From Bog-473 sp963788585 (lineage in GTDB: Bacteria; Actinomycetota; Acidimicrobiia; Acidimicrobiales; RAAP-2): 64,000 nucleotides of DNA. The notes beneath the pieces are model-generated. The model was not told the origin of the DNA and did no database searches. It saw only the letters and a list, made by a program, of their open reading frames with translations. Shown here piece after piece: positions 36,965-44,843 of the stretch. The stretch's first letter is position 1; every line of letters begins with the position of its first letter. A program made the translations under genes and the position numbers. The stretch covers positions 1,488,001-1,552,000 of the forward strand of contig CAWBHA010000003.1 of the NCBI GenBank assembly GCA_963788585.1, read 5' to 3'.

Positions 36965-37426
36965 ATGGCAGACGAGGCGGTGATCTACAGGGCCGACCAC
37001 GTCCTCGAGTACCCCTACGTCCGCTCCGTCGGCCCCGTGGTGGGCGCCTTCCTCACCGGGCTGCGCGACGGCACGATCGTCGGCACGCGGGGCACCGGAG
37101 GGCGAGTGATCGTGCCGCCCACGGAGTACGACCCCGAGACCGGGGAGGAGACCGACGGCCTGGTCGAGGTGGGGCCCGAGGGCACGGTGACCACGTGGTC
37201 CTGGGTGGCCCACCCGCGGCCCAAGCACCCCCTCCAAGAGCCCTTCGCCTGGATACTCGTGCAGTTCGACGGCGCCGACACCTCGTTCCTCCACGTGCTG
37301 CCGGCGACGAGCCCCGACGAGGTCTCGACCGGCATGCGGGTCCGCCCCGAATTCGCCCCGGAGCACGAGCGGGTCGGGCACGTCAAGGACATCAGCCACT
37401 TCGTGGCCGTCGGGGGCGCGTCGTGA
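36965..37426 (+). CDS. DUF35-type OB-fold protein without zinc ribbon
   Basis: Protein of 153 residues. RVIVPPTEYDPETGEETDG, EGTVTTWSWVAHPRPKHPLQ and ISTGMRV-like VSTGMRVRPEFAPE follow the OB-fold part of DUF35, but the cysteine zinc ribbon is absent. It overlaps the next DUF35 gene by four bases. In Mycobacterium tuberculosis the protein before Ltp4 (Rv3521) is about twice this length, so this gene and the next look like a split version. A GGGGAGG precedes the ATG. Confidence 0.8.
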   Translation: MADEAVIYRADHVLEYPYVRSVGPVVGAFLTGLRDGTIVGTRGTGGRVIVPPTEYDPETGEETDGLVEVGPEGTVTTWSWVAHPRPKHPLQEPFAWILVQFDGADTSFLHVLPATSPDEVSTGMRVRPEFAPEHERVGHVKDISHFVAVGGAS

Positions 37427-37917
37427 GCGAGCGCGAACCGGTGACCATGATGGCGGCGCCCACCCGACTCGACTTCAATTTCACCGCAGGCGTGGCGATG
37501 AGCAAGAACCTGCACGGGTACGAAGAGGGCAAGTTCATCGGTCAGCGCTGCCCCAAGTGCAAGAAGGTCTACATCCCCTCACGCGGCTCCTGCCCGACCG
37601 ACGGCCTGCCGACCGACGAGATGGTCGAGTTGCCCAACACCGGCACCGTGACCACCTACTGCGTGGTCAACGTGCCCTTCGCCGGCCAGTCGATCGAGAT
37701 CCCCTACATCTGCGGCCAGATCCTGCTGGACGGGGCCAACCTGTCGTTCATGGGCCTGATCCAGGAGATCCCGACCGACGACATCCGGATGGGCATGCGG
37801 GTCGAGGCCGTGTGGGTCGCTCCCGAGGACCTGGGGCCGACGTTGGCCTCGGTCAAGTACTTCCGTCCCACCGGCGAGCCCGACGCCGACTACGAGACCT
37901 ACAAGGAGTATCTGTGA
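37423..37917 (+). CDS. DUF35 zinc-ribbon/OB-fold protein
   Basis: Protein of 164 residues from a GTG overlapping the previous stop (GTGA). GQRCPKCKKVYIPSRGSCP gives a zinc ribbon with three visible cysteines, and the OB-fold follows (GTVTTYCVVNVPFAGQSIE, DIRMGMRVEAVWVAPEDLG). It should form a complex with one of the two thiolase-like proteins encoded directly downstream, in the manner of ChsH2 with Ltp2. Confidence 0.88.
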   Translation: MSEREPVTMMAAPTRLDFNFTAGVAMSKNLHGYEEGKFIGQRCPKCKKVYIPSRGSCPTDGLPTDEMVELPNTGTVTTYCVVNVPFAGQSIEIPYICGQILLDGANLSFMGLIQEIPTDDIRMGMRVEAVWVAPEDLGPTLASVKYFRPTGEPDADYETYKEYL

Positions 37918-38999
37918 GCGAGTTCCCCGGGCTCGTCTCCGGCCGCCGGCCGGTCGGCGTGGTGTCCTTCGCCCAGTACGACAACGTGCGGCGCGAGGAC
38001 GCGCGCAACGAGGTGGAGATGCTGATGCCGGTGGTCGCCGAGGTGTTCGGCAACATCGGCATCACCAAGGACGATGTCGGCTTCATCTGCTCGGGCTCGA
38101 CCGACTACCTGATCGGCGGGCCGTTCTCCTTCGTCGCGGCGCTCGACGCCGTCGGCGTGTGGCCGCCCCGGGCCGAGTCGCACGTCGAGATGGACGGCGC
38201 CTGGGCGCTCTACGAGGCCTGGGTCCTGCTCCAGGAGGGCGAGATCGACGCCGCCCTCGTCTACGCCTTCGGGCGTTCGTCCATGGGCGACCTCTCCGAG
38301 ATCCTGTCGGTGCAGCTCGACCCCTACTACCTGGCCCCCCTCTGGCCCGACCCGACCTCGCTGGCCGCTCTGCAGGCCCAGGCCATGATCGACAAGGGGG
38401 TGGCCACCGAGGCCGACTTCGCCGCCGTGGCGAGCCGCTCCCGGCGCTCGGCGCTGGCCAACCCGAAGGCCCAGGTGGCCTACGACCGTTCGCCGGAGGA
38501 TCTGCTGGCCGAGGGCTACGAGGTGGCGCCGCTGCGCACGCACGCGCTGCCGCCGCTGACCGACGGCTGTGCGGCGGTGGTGCTGGCGGCCGGCGAGCGG
38601 GCCTACGAGCTGTGCGAGCGGCCGGCCTTCATCACCGGCATCGACCATCGGATAGAGACGCACGCGCTCGGCGCGCGCGACCTCACTGTTTCCCCTTCGA
38701 CGAAGCTGGCCGGGGAGAAGGCCGGCGTCGGGGCGAAGCAGGTGGACGTGGCCGAGCTGCACGCGCCCTACGCCCACCAGGAGCTCATCCTGGCCGAGGC
38801 CCTGGGGCTGGGCGGGGGCGTCGCCCTCAACCCCTCGGGCGGCGCTCTGGCGGCCAACCCCATGATGTCGGCCGGCCTCATCCGCATCGGCGAGGCGGCC
38901 AAGGCGATCTGGTCGGGCCAGGGCGGCCGCGCCGTGGCGCACGCCACCTCGGGGCCGTGCCTGCAGCAGAACCTGGTGTGCGTCCTGGAGGGCGTGTGA
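37914..38999 (+). CDS. Thiolase-like lipid-transfer protein, Ltp4-like
   Basis: Protein of 361 residues from a GTG at 37914 (GTGA overlap). GFICSGSTDYLIGGPFSFVAAL, VEMDGAWALYEAWVLLQEG and LNPSGGALAANPMMSAGLIR are thiolase-like features, but the usual catalytic cysteine region is altered. Length and place directly before the next thiolase-like gene match Rv3522 (Ltp4) of the mycobacterial cholesterol cluster. Probably one subunit of a paired thiolase-like aldolase or transferase. Confidence 0.85.
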   Translation: MSEFPGLVSGRRPVGVVSFAQYDNVRREDARNEVEMLMPVVAEVFGNIGITKDDVGFICSGSTDYLIGGPFSFVAALDAVGVWPPRAESHVEMDGAWALYEAWVLLQEGEIDAALVYAFGRSSMGDLSEILSVQLDPYYLAPLWPDPTSLAALQAQAMIDKGVATEADFAAVASRSRRSALANPKAQVAYDRSPEDLLAEGYEVAPLRTHALPPLTDGCAAVVLAAGERAYELCERPAFITGIDHRIETHALGARDLTVSPSTKLAGEKAGVGAKQVDVAELHAPYAHQELILAEALGLGGGVALNPSGGALAANPMMSAGLIRIGEAAKAIWSGQGGRAVAHATSGPCLQQNLVCVLEGV

Positions 39000-40174
39000 T
39001 GGCGGAGCGCTGCGCAGTCATCGGCGTGGGCCAGACGGTGGCCAAGTCAAAGCGCGAGGACGTCTCGATCGCCGGGCTCGTTCGGGAGGCCGCGCTGGCC
39101 GCCCTGGAGGACGCCGGACTCGGCTTCGCCGACATCGACGCCGTCGTCGTGGGCAAGGCCCCCGACATGTTCGAGGGCGTCATGATGCCCGAGCTCTACC
39201 TCGCCCCCGCGCTGGGGGCGGTGGGCAAGCCGATGTTCCGGGTCCACACGGCGGGCTCGGTGGGTGGCTCGACCGCCATCGTGGCGTCGCACCTCGTGGC
39301 GTCGGGGATCCACGAGCGCGTCCTCACCGTGGCCTTCGAGAAGCAGAGCGACTCGGACGCCATGTGGGCCCTGTCGGTGCCCCAGCCCTTCTCGGCGCCG
39401 TTGTTGGCCGGCGCCGGCGGGTACTTCGCCCCGATCATCCGGGCCTACATGTACCGCTCCGGCGCGCCGCGCGACATCGGCATGATGGTGGCGGTCAAGG
39501 ATCGGCTGCACGCGCTGAAGAACCCTTACGCGCACCTCCACCTGCCCGACATCTCCATGCAGATGGTCGAGGAGTCGATCATGCTGTGGGACCCGCTGCA
39601 CTATCTCGAGTCGTGCCCGTCGTCGGACGGCGCGGCGGCCATGGTCATCGGGTCGGAGAAGGCCGCCGGTGCGGCGACGGCGGCGACCGGGCGGCCACCC
39701 GCCTGGATCCACGGCATGGCCATGCGCTCCGAGCCGACGATGTTCGCCGGCCGGGACCAGGTCAACCCCCAGGCCAGCCGCGACTGTGCCGCCGACCTCT
39801 ACCGCCAGGCCGGCATCACCAACCCCCGCAAAGACTTCGACATGGCCGAGGTCTACGTCCCCTTCAGCTGGTACGAGCCGATGTGGCTCGAGAGCCTCGG
39901 CTTCTGCGAGGAGGGTGACGGCTGGAAGCTCACCCAGGCCGGTGCGACGTCGATGATCGAGGACGGCGACATCCCGTGGAACTGCTCGGGCGGCGTGCTG
40001 TCGTCCAACCCCATCGGCGCGTCGGGAATGCTTCGCTTCCTCGAGACCGCGCTGCAGGTGCGCGGCCTCGCCGGTGAGCACCAGGTGGCCGACGCCCGCC
40101 GGGCCCTCGGGCAGGCCTACGGTGGGGGGTCCCAGTTCTTCGCCATGTGGGTGGTCGGCGCCGACAAGCCCTGA
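38999..40174 (+). CDS. Thiolase-like lipid-transfer protein, Ltp3-like
   Basis: Protein of 391 residues, start overlapping the previous stop (TGATG). CAVIGVGQTVAKSKREDVS, RVHTAGSVGGSTAIVASHLVA, KNPYAHLHLPDISMQMV and WNCSGGVLSSNPIGASG are motifs of the non-thiolytic SCP-x/Ltp group. Length and order match Rv3523 (Ltp3). With the DUF35 proteins upstream it probably acts on a steroid or branched acyl-CoA. Confidence 0.87.
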   Translation: MAERCAVIGVGQTVAKSKREDVSIAGLVREAALAALEDAGLGFADIDAVVVGKAPDMFEGVMMPELYLAPALGAVGKPMFRVHTAGSVGGSTAIVASHLVASGIHERVLTVAFEKQSDSDAMWALSVPQPFSAPLLAGAGGYFAPIIRAYMYRSGAPRDIGMMVAVKDRLHALKNPYAHLHLPDISMQMVEESIMLWDPLHYLESCPSSDGAAAMVIGSEKAAGAATAATGRPPAWIHGMAMRSEPTMFAGRDQVNPQASRDCAADLYRQAGITNPRKDFDMAEVYVPFSWYEPMWLESLGFCEEGDGWKLTQAGATSMIEDGDIPWNCSGGVLSSNPIGASGMLRFLETALQVRGLAGEHQVADARRALGQAYGGGSQFFAMWVVGADKP

Positions 40175-40233
40175 GGCGAGAGGCCCTGCCGGTATGCTCG
40201 GCGGAGCCAGCCAGCCCCGACCAGGAGGTCTCC

Positions 40234-40428
40234 GTGAAGGTCGTCGTGGACTTCGACGAATGTGCCAGCAACGCCGTGTGCATGGGCATCCTGCCCGAGG
40301 TCTTCGAGGTGCGAGACGACGGCTTCCTCTACGTGCTCAACGAGCACCCGCCCGAGGAGTTCCGCGAGCGCCTGCGCGAGGCGGTCAACGGCTGCCCGAC
40401 CGGCGCCATCTCCATCGAGGAAGACTGA
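40234..40428 (+). CDS. 3Fe-4S ferredoxin
   Basis: Protein of 64 residues from a GTG with AGGAGG upstream. DECASNAVCMG gives C-x5-C and NGCPTGAI the closing CP, the pattern of single-cluster ferredoxins that feed cytochromes P450 in actinobacteria. No P450 gene is in the window, so the partner (for example a steroid 27-hydroxylase or KshA-type oxygenase) would be elsewhere. It lies 59 bp after the Ltp3-like gene and is probably the last gene of that operon. Confidence 0.9.
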   Translation: MKVVVDFDECASNAVCMGILPEVFEVRDDGFLYVLNEHPPEEFRERLREAVNGCPTGAISIEED

Positions 40429-40447
40429 CCCGCTTTCGCTTTCCCCA

Positions 40448-40469
40448 CACCCCGCCGGCGCCCGGGGTG
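40448..40469 (+). terminator. GC-rich hairpin between ferredoxin gene and gltX
   Basis: CACCCCG and CGGGGTG form a 7 bp stem with an 8-base loop. It lies 20 bp after the ferredoxin stop and 12 bp before the gltX start. No T-tract follows, so it is only a possible terminator or a structure affecting gltX translation. Confidence 0.3.
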
Positions 40470-40480
40470 CGCAGCAGCAC

Positions 40481-41998
40481 GTGACGGCGCCGGTCCCCGT
40501 CACCGCGCCGCGGGCGCGCTTCGCGCCGTCGCCGACCGGCTACTTCCACGTGGGAAGCGCGCGCACCGCCCTGTTCAACTGGCTCTTCGTCCGGCGGCAC
40601 GGAGGGACCTTCCTCCTGCGCATCGAGGACACCGACGAGATGCGCAACCGTCCCGAGTGGACCGACGGCATCATCGCCGCACTCGATTGGCTCGGGATGT
40701 CTCCCGACGAGGGCCCGTACTTCCAGTCGGCCCAGGAGCCGGCGCACCAGGTGGCCATCGAGGCGCTCTGGGCGTCGGATGCGCTCTACGCCTGCGGGTG
40801 CAGCCGCGAGGAGATCGACGCGCGGACCAAGGCGCGGGCGGCGGCCGGCGACCCGACGCCGGGCTACGACGGGCACTGCCGCGACCTCGGCCTGCCCCGC
40901 GGTGACGGTCGTGCCCTGCGCTTCCGGACACCCGACGACGGCGTCGTGCGGGTGGACGACCTGGTACGCGGCGAGGTCGAATTCCCGCTTCGTGCGCTGG
41001 AGGACTTCATCTGCGTGAAGGGGAACGGCAAGCCCCTCTTCGTTCTGGCCAACGCGGTCGACGACCGCACCATGGCCATGAGTCACGTGATCCGAGGCGA
41101 GGAACTGCTCCCGAGCACACCTCGCCAGATCCTGTTGTGGGGCGCGCTCAACGCAGCCGAGGGTTCCGACCTGGCCCTGCCGGCCTACGCCCACCTCCCG
41201 TTGCTGATCAACGAGCAGGGCAAGAAGCTCTCCAAGCGGCGGGACCCGGTCGCCGTCGAGATGTACCGGGAGCAGGGCTACCTCGCGGCGGCCTTCCGCA
41301 ACTACCTGGCCTTGCTCGGTTGGAGCCCGGGGGAGGAGGAGATCGTCCCGCTGGAGGAGCTCGTCGAGCGGTTCCGGTTGGAGGATGTGCAGCGTTCGCC
41401 CGCCTTCTTCGACGTCAAGAAGCTCACGCACATCAACGGCGTGTACATCCGCTCCCTGTCGGTGGCCGAGTTCACGGCCGCGGCGATGCCGTGGGTGGAC
41501 CCGGTCCCGGGCGAGTGGGCGCCCGGCCGCTGGCGCGATCCCGAGACCGGGGCGGCTGGCGCCACGCCGCCGCCCTGGCCGCCCGAGCGGTTCGACCCGG
41601 AGGCGTTCGCCGCGCTGGCGGCGGTGACCCAGGAGCGGGCGGCGGTGCTGGGCGACGTGCCCGAGCTGGTGGACTTTCTGTTCCTGGAGGACGCCCCCGA
41701 CGACCCCGCCAGCTGGCAGAGGGCAGTCGCGGGCGACGATGAGGCACCCCGGATCCTGGCCGAGGCGCTCGTCGTGTACGAGGACTGTCCCTGGGACGTC
41801 GACGCGCTCCACGCCGTGACGCTGGCCATCGCCGACTCTGTCGGTCGGAAGCTCGGCAAGGCGCAGGCACCGATCCGCGTGGCCGTCATGGGCCGGTCCC
41901 GTGGGCTCCCGCTGTTCGACTCGCTGGTCGTGTTGGGCCGCGAGGAGACGCGCCGTCGCATCGCCGCGGCGCTGGCCCGCCTCCCGCCCGCTCGCTGA
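40481..41998 (+). CDS. gltX: Glutamate--tRNA ligase
   Basis: Protein of 505 residues from a GTG at 40481. RFAPSPTGYFHVGSARTALFNW is the HIGH region, RIEDTDEMRN follows, and GKKLSKRRDP is the KMSKS equivalent. DFICVKGNGKPLFVLANAVDD and VIRGEELLPSTPRQI are also conserved. A Pro/Gly-rich insert of about 30 residues (GEWAPGRWRDPETG) lies in the anticodon-binding half. It charges tRNA-Glu (and possibly tRNA-Gln before amidation). The tRNA-Gln and tRNA-Glu genes are 1.3 kb downstream. Confidence 0.95.
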   Translation: MTAPVPVTAPRARFAPSPTGYFHVGSARTALFNWLFVRRHGGTFLLRIEDTDEMRNRPEWTDGIIAALDWLGMSPDEGPYFQSAQEPAHQVAIEALWASDALYACGCSREEIDARTKARAAAGDPTPGYDGHCRDLGLPRGDGRALRFRTPDDGVVRVDDLVRGEVEFPLRALEDFICVKGNGKPLFVLANAVDDRTMAMSHVIRGEELLPSTPRQILLWGALNAAEGSDLALPAYAHLPLLINEQGKKLSKRRDPVAVEMYREQGYLAAAFRNYLALLGWSPGEEEIVPLEELVERFRLEDVQRSPAFFDVKKLTHINGVYIRSLSVAEFTAAAMPWVDPVPGEWAPGRWRDPETGAAGATPPPWPPERFDPEAFAALAAVTQERAAVLGDVPELVDFLFLEDAPDDPASWQRAVAGDDEAPRILAEALVVYEDCPWDVDALHAVTLAIADSVGRKLGKAQAPIRVAVMGRSRGLPLFDSLVVLGREETRRRIAAALARLPPAR

Positions 41999-42618
41999 TG
42001 GTCCTCGCGCCGTTCCGGTGGGCGCTGCGGATCGTGTTCGTCGTCGTCGCGGCGATCGCGCTCTACTTCGGCGTCACGCTCGTGCAGGTCTGGTTGACCT
42101 CGCGCCAGTACGACCCGCATCACGCCGGCGCCATCCTGGTCATGGGGGCGGCCCAGTACGACTGCGTGCCCTCCCCAGACCTACGGGCGCGGCTCGATCA
42201 AGCGCACATGCTCTACGAGCAGGGCTATGCCCACTTGATCATGCTCACGGGGGGCAAGCAGCCGGGGGACAAGTGCACCGAGTCGGAGTCGGGAGCCATG
42301 TACCTCGAGAGCCGCGGGGTGCCGGCCTCGGCCATCCTGGAGGCGGACGGCAACGACAGCTACGAGAACATCGACGACGCCCAGGCGACGCTGCACAAGG
42401 ATCACGCCTCGGTGGTGCTCGTCACCACCGATCCGTTCCACGAGGACCGTTCGATGGCCATCGCGTCGAGCTTCTCCCTGTCGCCCTCGCCGACCCCGAC
42501 GCAGTCGTCTCCGATCACGGGGTGGTCGACCGTGCCCTACTTCATGAAGGAGGCGGTCGGCGTCGGTCTGGGGCGGATCATCGGGTTCAACCACCTCGAA
42601 TGGCTGCACGACGCCTGA
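41998..42618 (+). CDS. YdcF/DUF218 family protein
   Basis: Protein of 206 residues, start overlapping the gltX stop (TGATG). One N-terminal membrane helix (IVFVVVAAIALYFGVTLVQVW) is followed by AILVMGAAQYDCVPSPDLRARLDQA, HLIMLTGGKQPGDKCTESES, ILEADGNDSYENI and VVLVTTDPFHEDRSMAIAS, all DUF218 motifs. Related proteins (SanA, ElyC) affect the cell envelope; the reaction is unknown. The domain is expected outside the membrane. Confidence 0.87.
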   Translation: MVLAPFRWALRIVFVVVAAIALYFGVTLVQVWLTSRQYDPHHAGAILVMGAAQYDCVPSPDLRARLDQAHMLYEQGYAHLIMLTGGKQPGDKCTESESGAMYLESRGVPASAILEADGNDSYENIDDAQATLHKDHASVVLVTTDPFHEDRSMAIASSFSLSPSPTPTQSSPITGWSTVPYFMKEAVGVGLGRIIGFNHLEWLHDA

Positions 42619-42628
42619 GGGCCGGGCA

Positions 42629-43132
42629 TCAGCCGCTCGTCGTGGTGGTGGTCGGCCGGGACGACGGAACCGGAGCGACGGGGCCCGCGAACCTGATCCG
42701 CACCACGGAGCCCAACCCCTGCGCGGTGCCGACGCCGATGACGCAGGTGAGGTGCCCGGCCGTGCCGCAGTAGCCGTCGCCGATGATGCCGGTGCGCACG
42801 CGGTAGCTGGTCGCGAAGGTCCCGTTGCCGGCCACCCGCACCGCCTTGGCATCCGTGATGTCGCAGTGGGGTGTGTCGGTGGAGAGGTTCAGCCGCCGTC
42901 GCACTGCGGCCGAGCACTCGGTGGCGAACCAGGTCAGCGTGGTCCCTTGGTACGAGTGCACGAGGCCGCCGCCCGAGATGGTGACGGTCTGGCCGTCGAC
43001 GAGGCCGGTGCTCGGGGTGACCCTGACCACGACCGCTCGGGGCGAAGCGCCGGCGGCGGGGGGCGGGGGCGCCAGGAGGAGCGCGACCGCCGGGGCACCC
43101 AGGAATACTGCGGCCGGCCACCTCCGCTGCAT
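42629..43132 (-). CDS. Secreted neocarzinostatin-like domain protein
   Basis: Protein of 167 residues with a signal peptide ending near PPPPAAGA. VRVTPSTGLVDGQTVTISGGGL matches the start of the neocarzinostatin-type immunoglobulin fold, and CVIGVGTAQGLGSVVRIRF its end. Two cysteine pairs (ATECSAA with PHCDI, and GYCGTAGHLTC) suggest disulfides. A Pro/Thr-rich tail (VPSSRPTTTTTSG) closes it. In many actinobacteria such domains occur in surface proteins with no chromophore; no enediyne genes are present here. Confidence 0.75.
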   Translation of the reverse strand: MQRRWPAAVFLGAPAVALLLAPPPPAAGASPRAVVVRVTPSTGLVDGQTVTISGGGLVHSYQGTTLTWFATECSAAVRRRLNLSTDTPHCDITDAKAVRVAGNGTFATSYRVRTGIIGDGYCGTAGHLTCVIGVGTAQGLGSVVRIRFAGPVAPVPSSRPTTTTTSG

Positions 43133-43285
43133 GCCCCTGGACCTCCGAAGTACCTCGTCTCCCGAGAGTTCCCGGGCGCTGCATCATTTCACCCGGGAGG
43201 CAGCAGGACAACGCGCCCCCGCCCGTCCGGGCCCTCCGGGAGACGGGTCGGCGTGGGTGCTCGGCTAATGTGAACACCCACCCAT

Positions 43286-43357
43286 TCGGGGGTGGTGTAA
43301 TCGGCAACACGGCTGGTTCTGGTCCAGTTATTGAGGGTTCGAGTCCTTCCCCCCGAG
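43286..43357 (+). tRNA. tRNA-Gln (CTG)
   Basis: The cloverleaf is complete: acceptor TCGGGGG/CCCCCGA, anticodon stem GCTGG/CCAGT around TTCTGGT (anticodon CTG), and T arm GAGGG-TTCGAGT-CCTTC. The discriminator is G; CCA is not encoded. Confidence 0.93.
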
Positions 43358-43396
43358 CACCGGCGGGTTCCAGACCTGTGCTGGAGACCACCGCTC

Positions 43397-43469
43397 GGCC
43401 CCATCGTCTAGAGGCCTAGGACACCACCCTCTCAAGGTGGCGACACGGGTTCGAATCCCGTTGGGGCTG
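43397..43469 (+). tRNA. tRNA-Glu (CTC)
   Basis: Acceptor GGCCCCA/TGGGGCT, anticodon stem CCACC/GGTGG around CTCTCAA (anticodon CTC), T arm ACGGG-TTCGAAT-CCCGT, discriminator G, CCA not encoded. Its 3' half is copied at 54835 and 60034, marking it as an integration site. An IS element is inserted three bases after its end. Confidence 0.95.
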
Positions 43470-43472
43470 CTT
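43424..43472 (+). repeat. tRNA-Glu 3' half: master copy of the island attachment repeat
   Basis: These 49 bases run from the anticodon stem through the tRNA end to GCTGCTT. They recur with two mismatches each at 54835-54883 and 60034-60082. Integrases commonly recombine at such tRNA 3' halves, so this is the likely attB/attL. Confidence 0.7.
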
Positions 43473-44555
43473 TGTGATCTGGCAAGACATCGGAGAGCGA
43501 TGTGGCAAGACATCGTAGAGCCGATATCTGGCCAGGTGACGGCCGTTAAGGCATCCGCTGGTAATCGACCTTGGGGTCGAGCGTGAGGTGGCGCAGCGGT
43601 GACCCGTCGAAGCCGACGACCCACACCTCGAGGCCGTCGATGAGCAGGATCACCCGCCAGCCGGCATCGGCATTCCCCACGCCGATGTGGTGCAGCTTGC
43701 CCTTGTAGCGCAGGGTGACGCGCCCGGCTTTGTCGACCTTGTCGCGGCGGACCCGACGACCCGCCGCGTTGATCTTGGCGCCCTCGGGCCCGAGCTTCTC
43801 CCTCGCTTCAAACGCCTCGATGGGGCGGTGGCGCTTGAGACTTCGGTGCGGACGGACGGTCTTGTAGTACTCGGCGAAGTAGTCGAGTTGGGCCTGGAGC
43901 TGTTTCTTGGTCACCGCCGGCTCTTGTTTGGCCAAGAACCGCTTCATCGTCAGGTGGAAGCCTGGCTGGCCACGCAGACCCTCGAATGGTCGTCGACCAT
44001 GTTGAGGACCTCGAAGACCACCCCGTGTGCCACCTCGACATGAGTGACGTCGCCCTGCCAGCACTCGTTGGGGAACTCGGCGGCGAAGCGAATGCGGGCG
44101 CACTTGGGCCGCTTCTTGGGGTTCGAGGTGACGAAGCCCCTGGCCCCGAGCACCCGCTGGATGGTCGACACCGAGGGGACGCAACGCCCCGGGCTCGACA
44201 TGTGGAAGTGGATCGTCTCGCCCCCCGCGTCGAAGCCCTGATCGCCCAGCTCCTTGTGCCAGCGCACGATCTCGTCCTCGTAGAGATCCGCGATACGCGT
44301 GGGGCTGGTCTTGGGCCGCCTCGAGCGGGGCTCGAGGCCGGCCGGGCCCTCTGTGCGGTAGCGCCGGAGCAGCTTGAAGACCCAGCTCTCGCTCACCCCG
44401 TGCGCCGCAGCCAGCTCCTGGATGGAGCGGCCGGTCCGCAGGTGCGTCTCGATCAAGAACCGGCCCTTGTCCATAGGAGGCCCCTTCCACTTGGACTCTC
44501 CTATGTCTTGACAGATCCCTCAGCCAGGGACTCTCTTATCTCCTGAACTCAGACA
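43473..44555. mobile_element. IS481-like insertion sequence, 1083 bp, defective
   Basis: The element starts TGTGATCTGGCAAG and ends CTGAACTCAGACA (TGT...ACA). It is flanked by perfect 15 bp direct repeats CCGTTGGGGCTGCTT at 43458-43472 and 44556-44570, a target duplication made in the tRNA-Glu 3' end. Subterminal inverted copies of GATCTGgCAAGACATcGGAGAG lie at 43476-43497 and 44496-44517, with another tandem copy of GGCAAGACATCGtAGAG on the left. The transposase inside has lost part of its catalytic domain. Confidence 0.75.
43546..44474 (-). pseudogene. IS481-family transposase with internal deletion and frameshift
   Basis: From the ATG at 44474 the protein starts with an HTH (IQELAAAHGVSESWVFKLLRRYRTEG), then PRSRRPKTSPTRI and ECWQGDVTHVEVAHGVVFEVLNMVDDHSR, which contains the first two DDE acidic positions. 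It stops at 43950 after CVASQAST. The C-terminal part resumes in another frame at KRFLAKQEPAVTKKQLQAQLDYFAEYYKTVRPHRSLKRHRP and ends at 43546. About 80 residues that should join them, including the last catalytic glutamate, are missing, so the element cannot move itself. Confidence 0.8.
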
Positions 44556-44570
44556 CCGTTGGGGCTGCTT
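44556..44570 (+). repeat. Right copy of the IS481 15 bp target duplication
   Basis: CCGTTGGGGCTGCTT is identical to 43458-43472. It is followed by CATGGGCTTGACCCCA, which is nearly identical to the sequence after the third tRNA-Glu fragment at 60083-60098. This shows what lay next to the attachment site before the IS arrived. Confidence 0.75.
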
Positions 44571-44601
44571 CATGGGCTTGACCCCATCTGGTGGACCGCG
44601 C

Positions 44602-44814
44602 TTATGACAATGCGGTCTGGTGGATGTGGGTTGAGTGTAGGTCTTCGAATTCGATTGGGGTCAGGGAGTTCAGGGCGCTGTGACGCCGGGCCACGTTGTA
44701 GAAGTTCTCGTTGTAGTCGGCCATGCCGACGGCCAATGGCAGGTTGGTGCGCCAACGTTGTCGATTGAGGAGCTCAATTTGCATGGAGCCCCAGAACGAC
44801 TCCATGGGGGCGTT
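44602..44814 (-). pseudogene. IS3-family transposase, C-terminal fragment cut by IS110
   Basis: The frame reads NAPMESFWGSMQIELLNRQRW and then RRHSALNSLTPIEFEDLH, the end of an IS3-type DDE integrase core including the catalytic glutamate of ESFW. The upstream half of the same gene is on the other side of the IS110 element at 46195-46320. The IS3 end is probably near TGGACCGC at 44591. Confidence 0.8.
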
Positions 44815-44843
44815 GATGCTCCTATAGATCGTCAAGTCGATCT

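Noticed and set aside
42629..43132. Enediyne antibiotic apoprotein
   Set aside because: The neocarzinostatin-like fold is also found in many non-antibiotic surface proteins, and no polyketide or enediyne genes are near.
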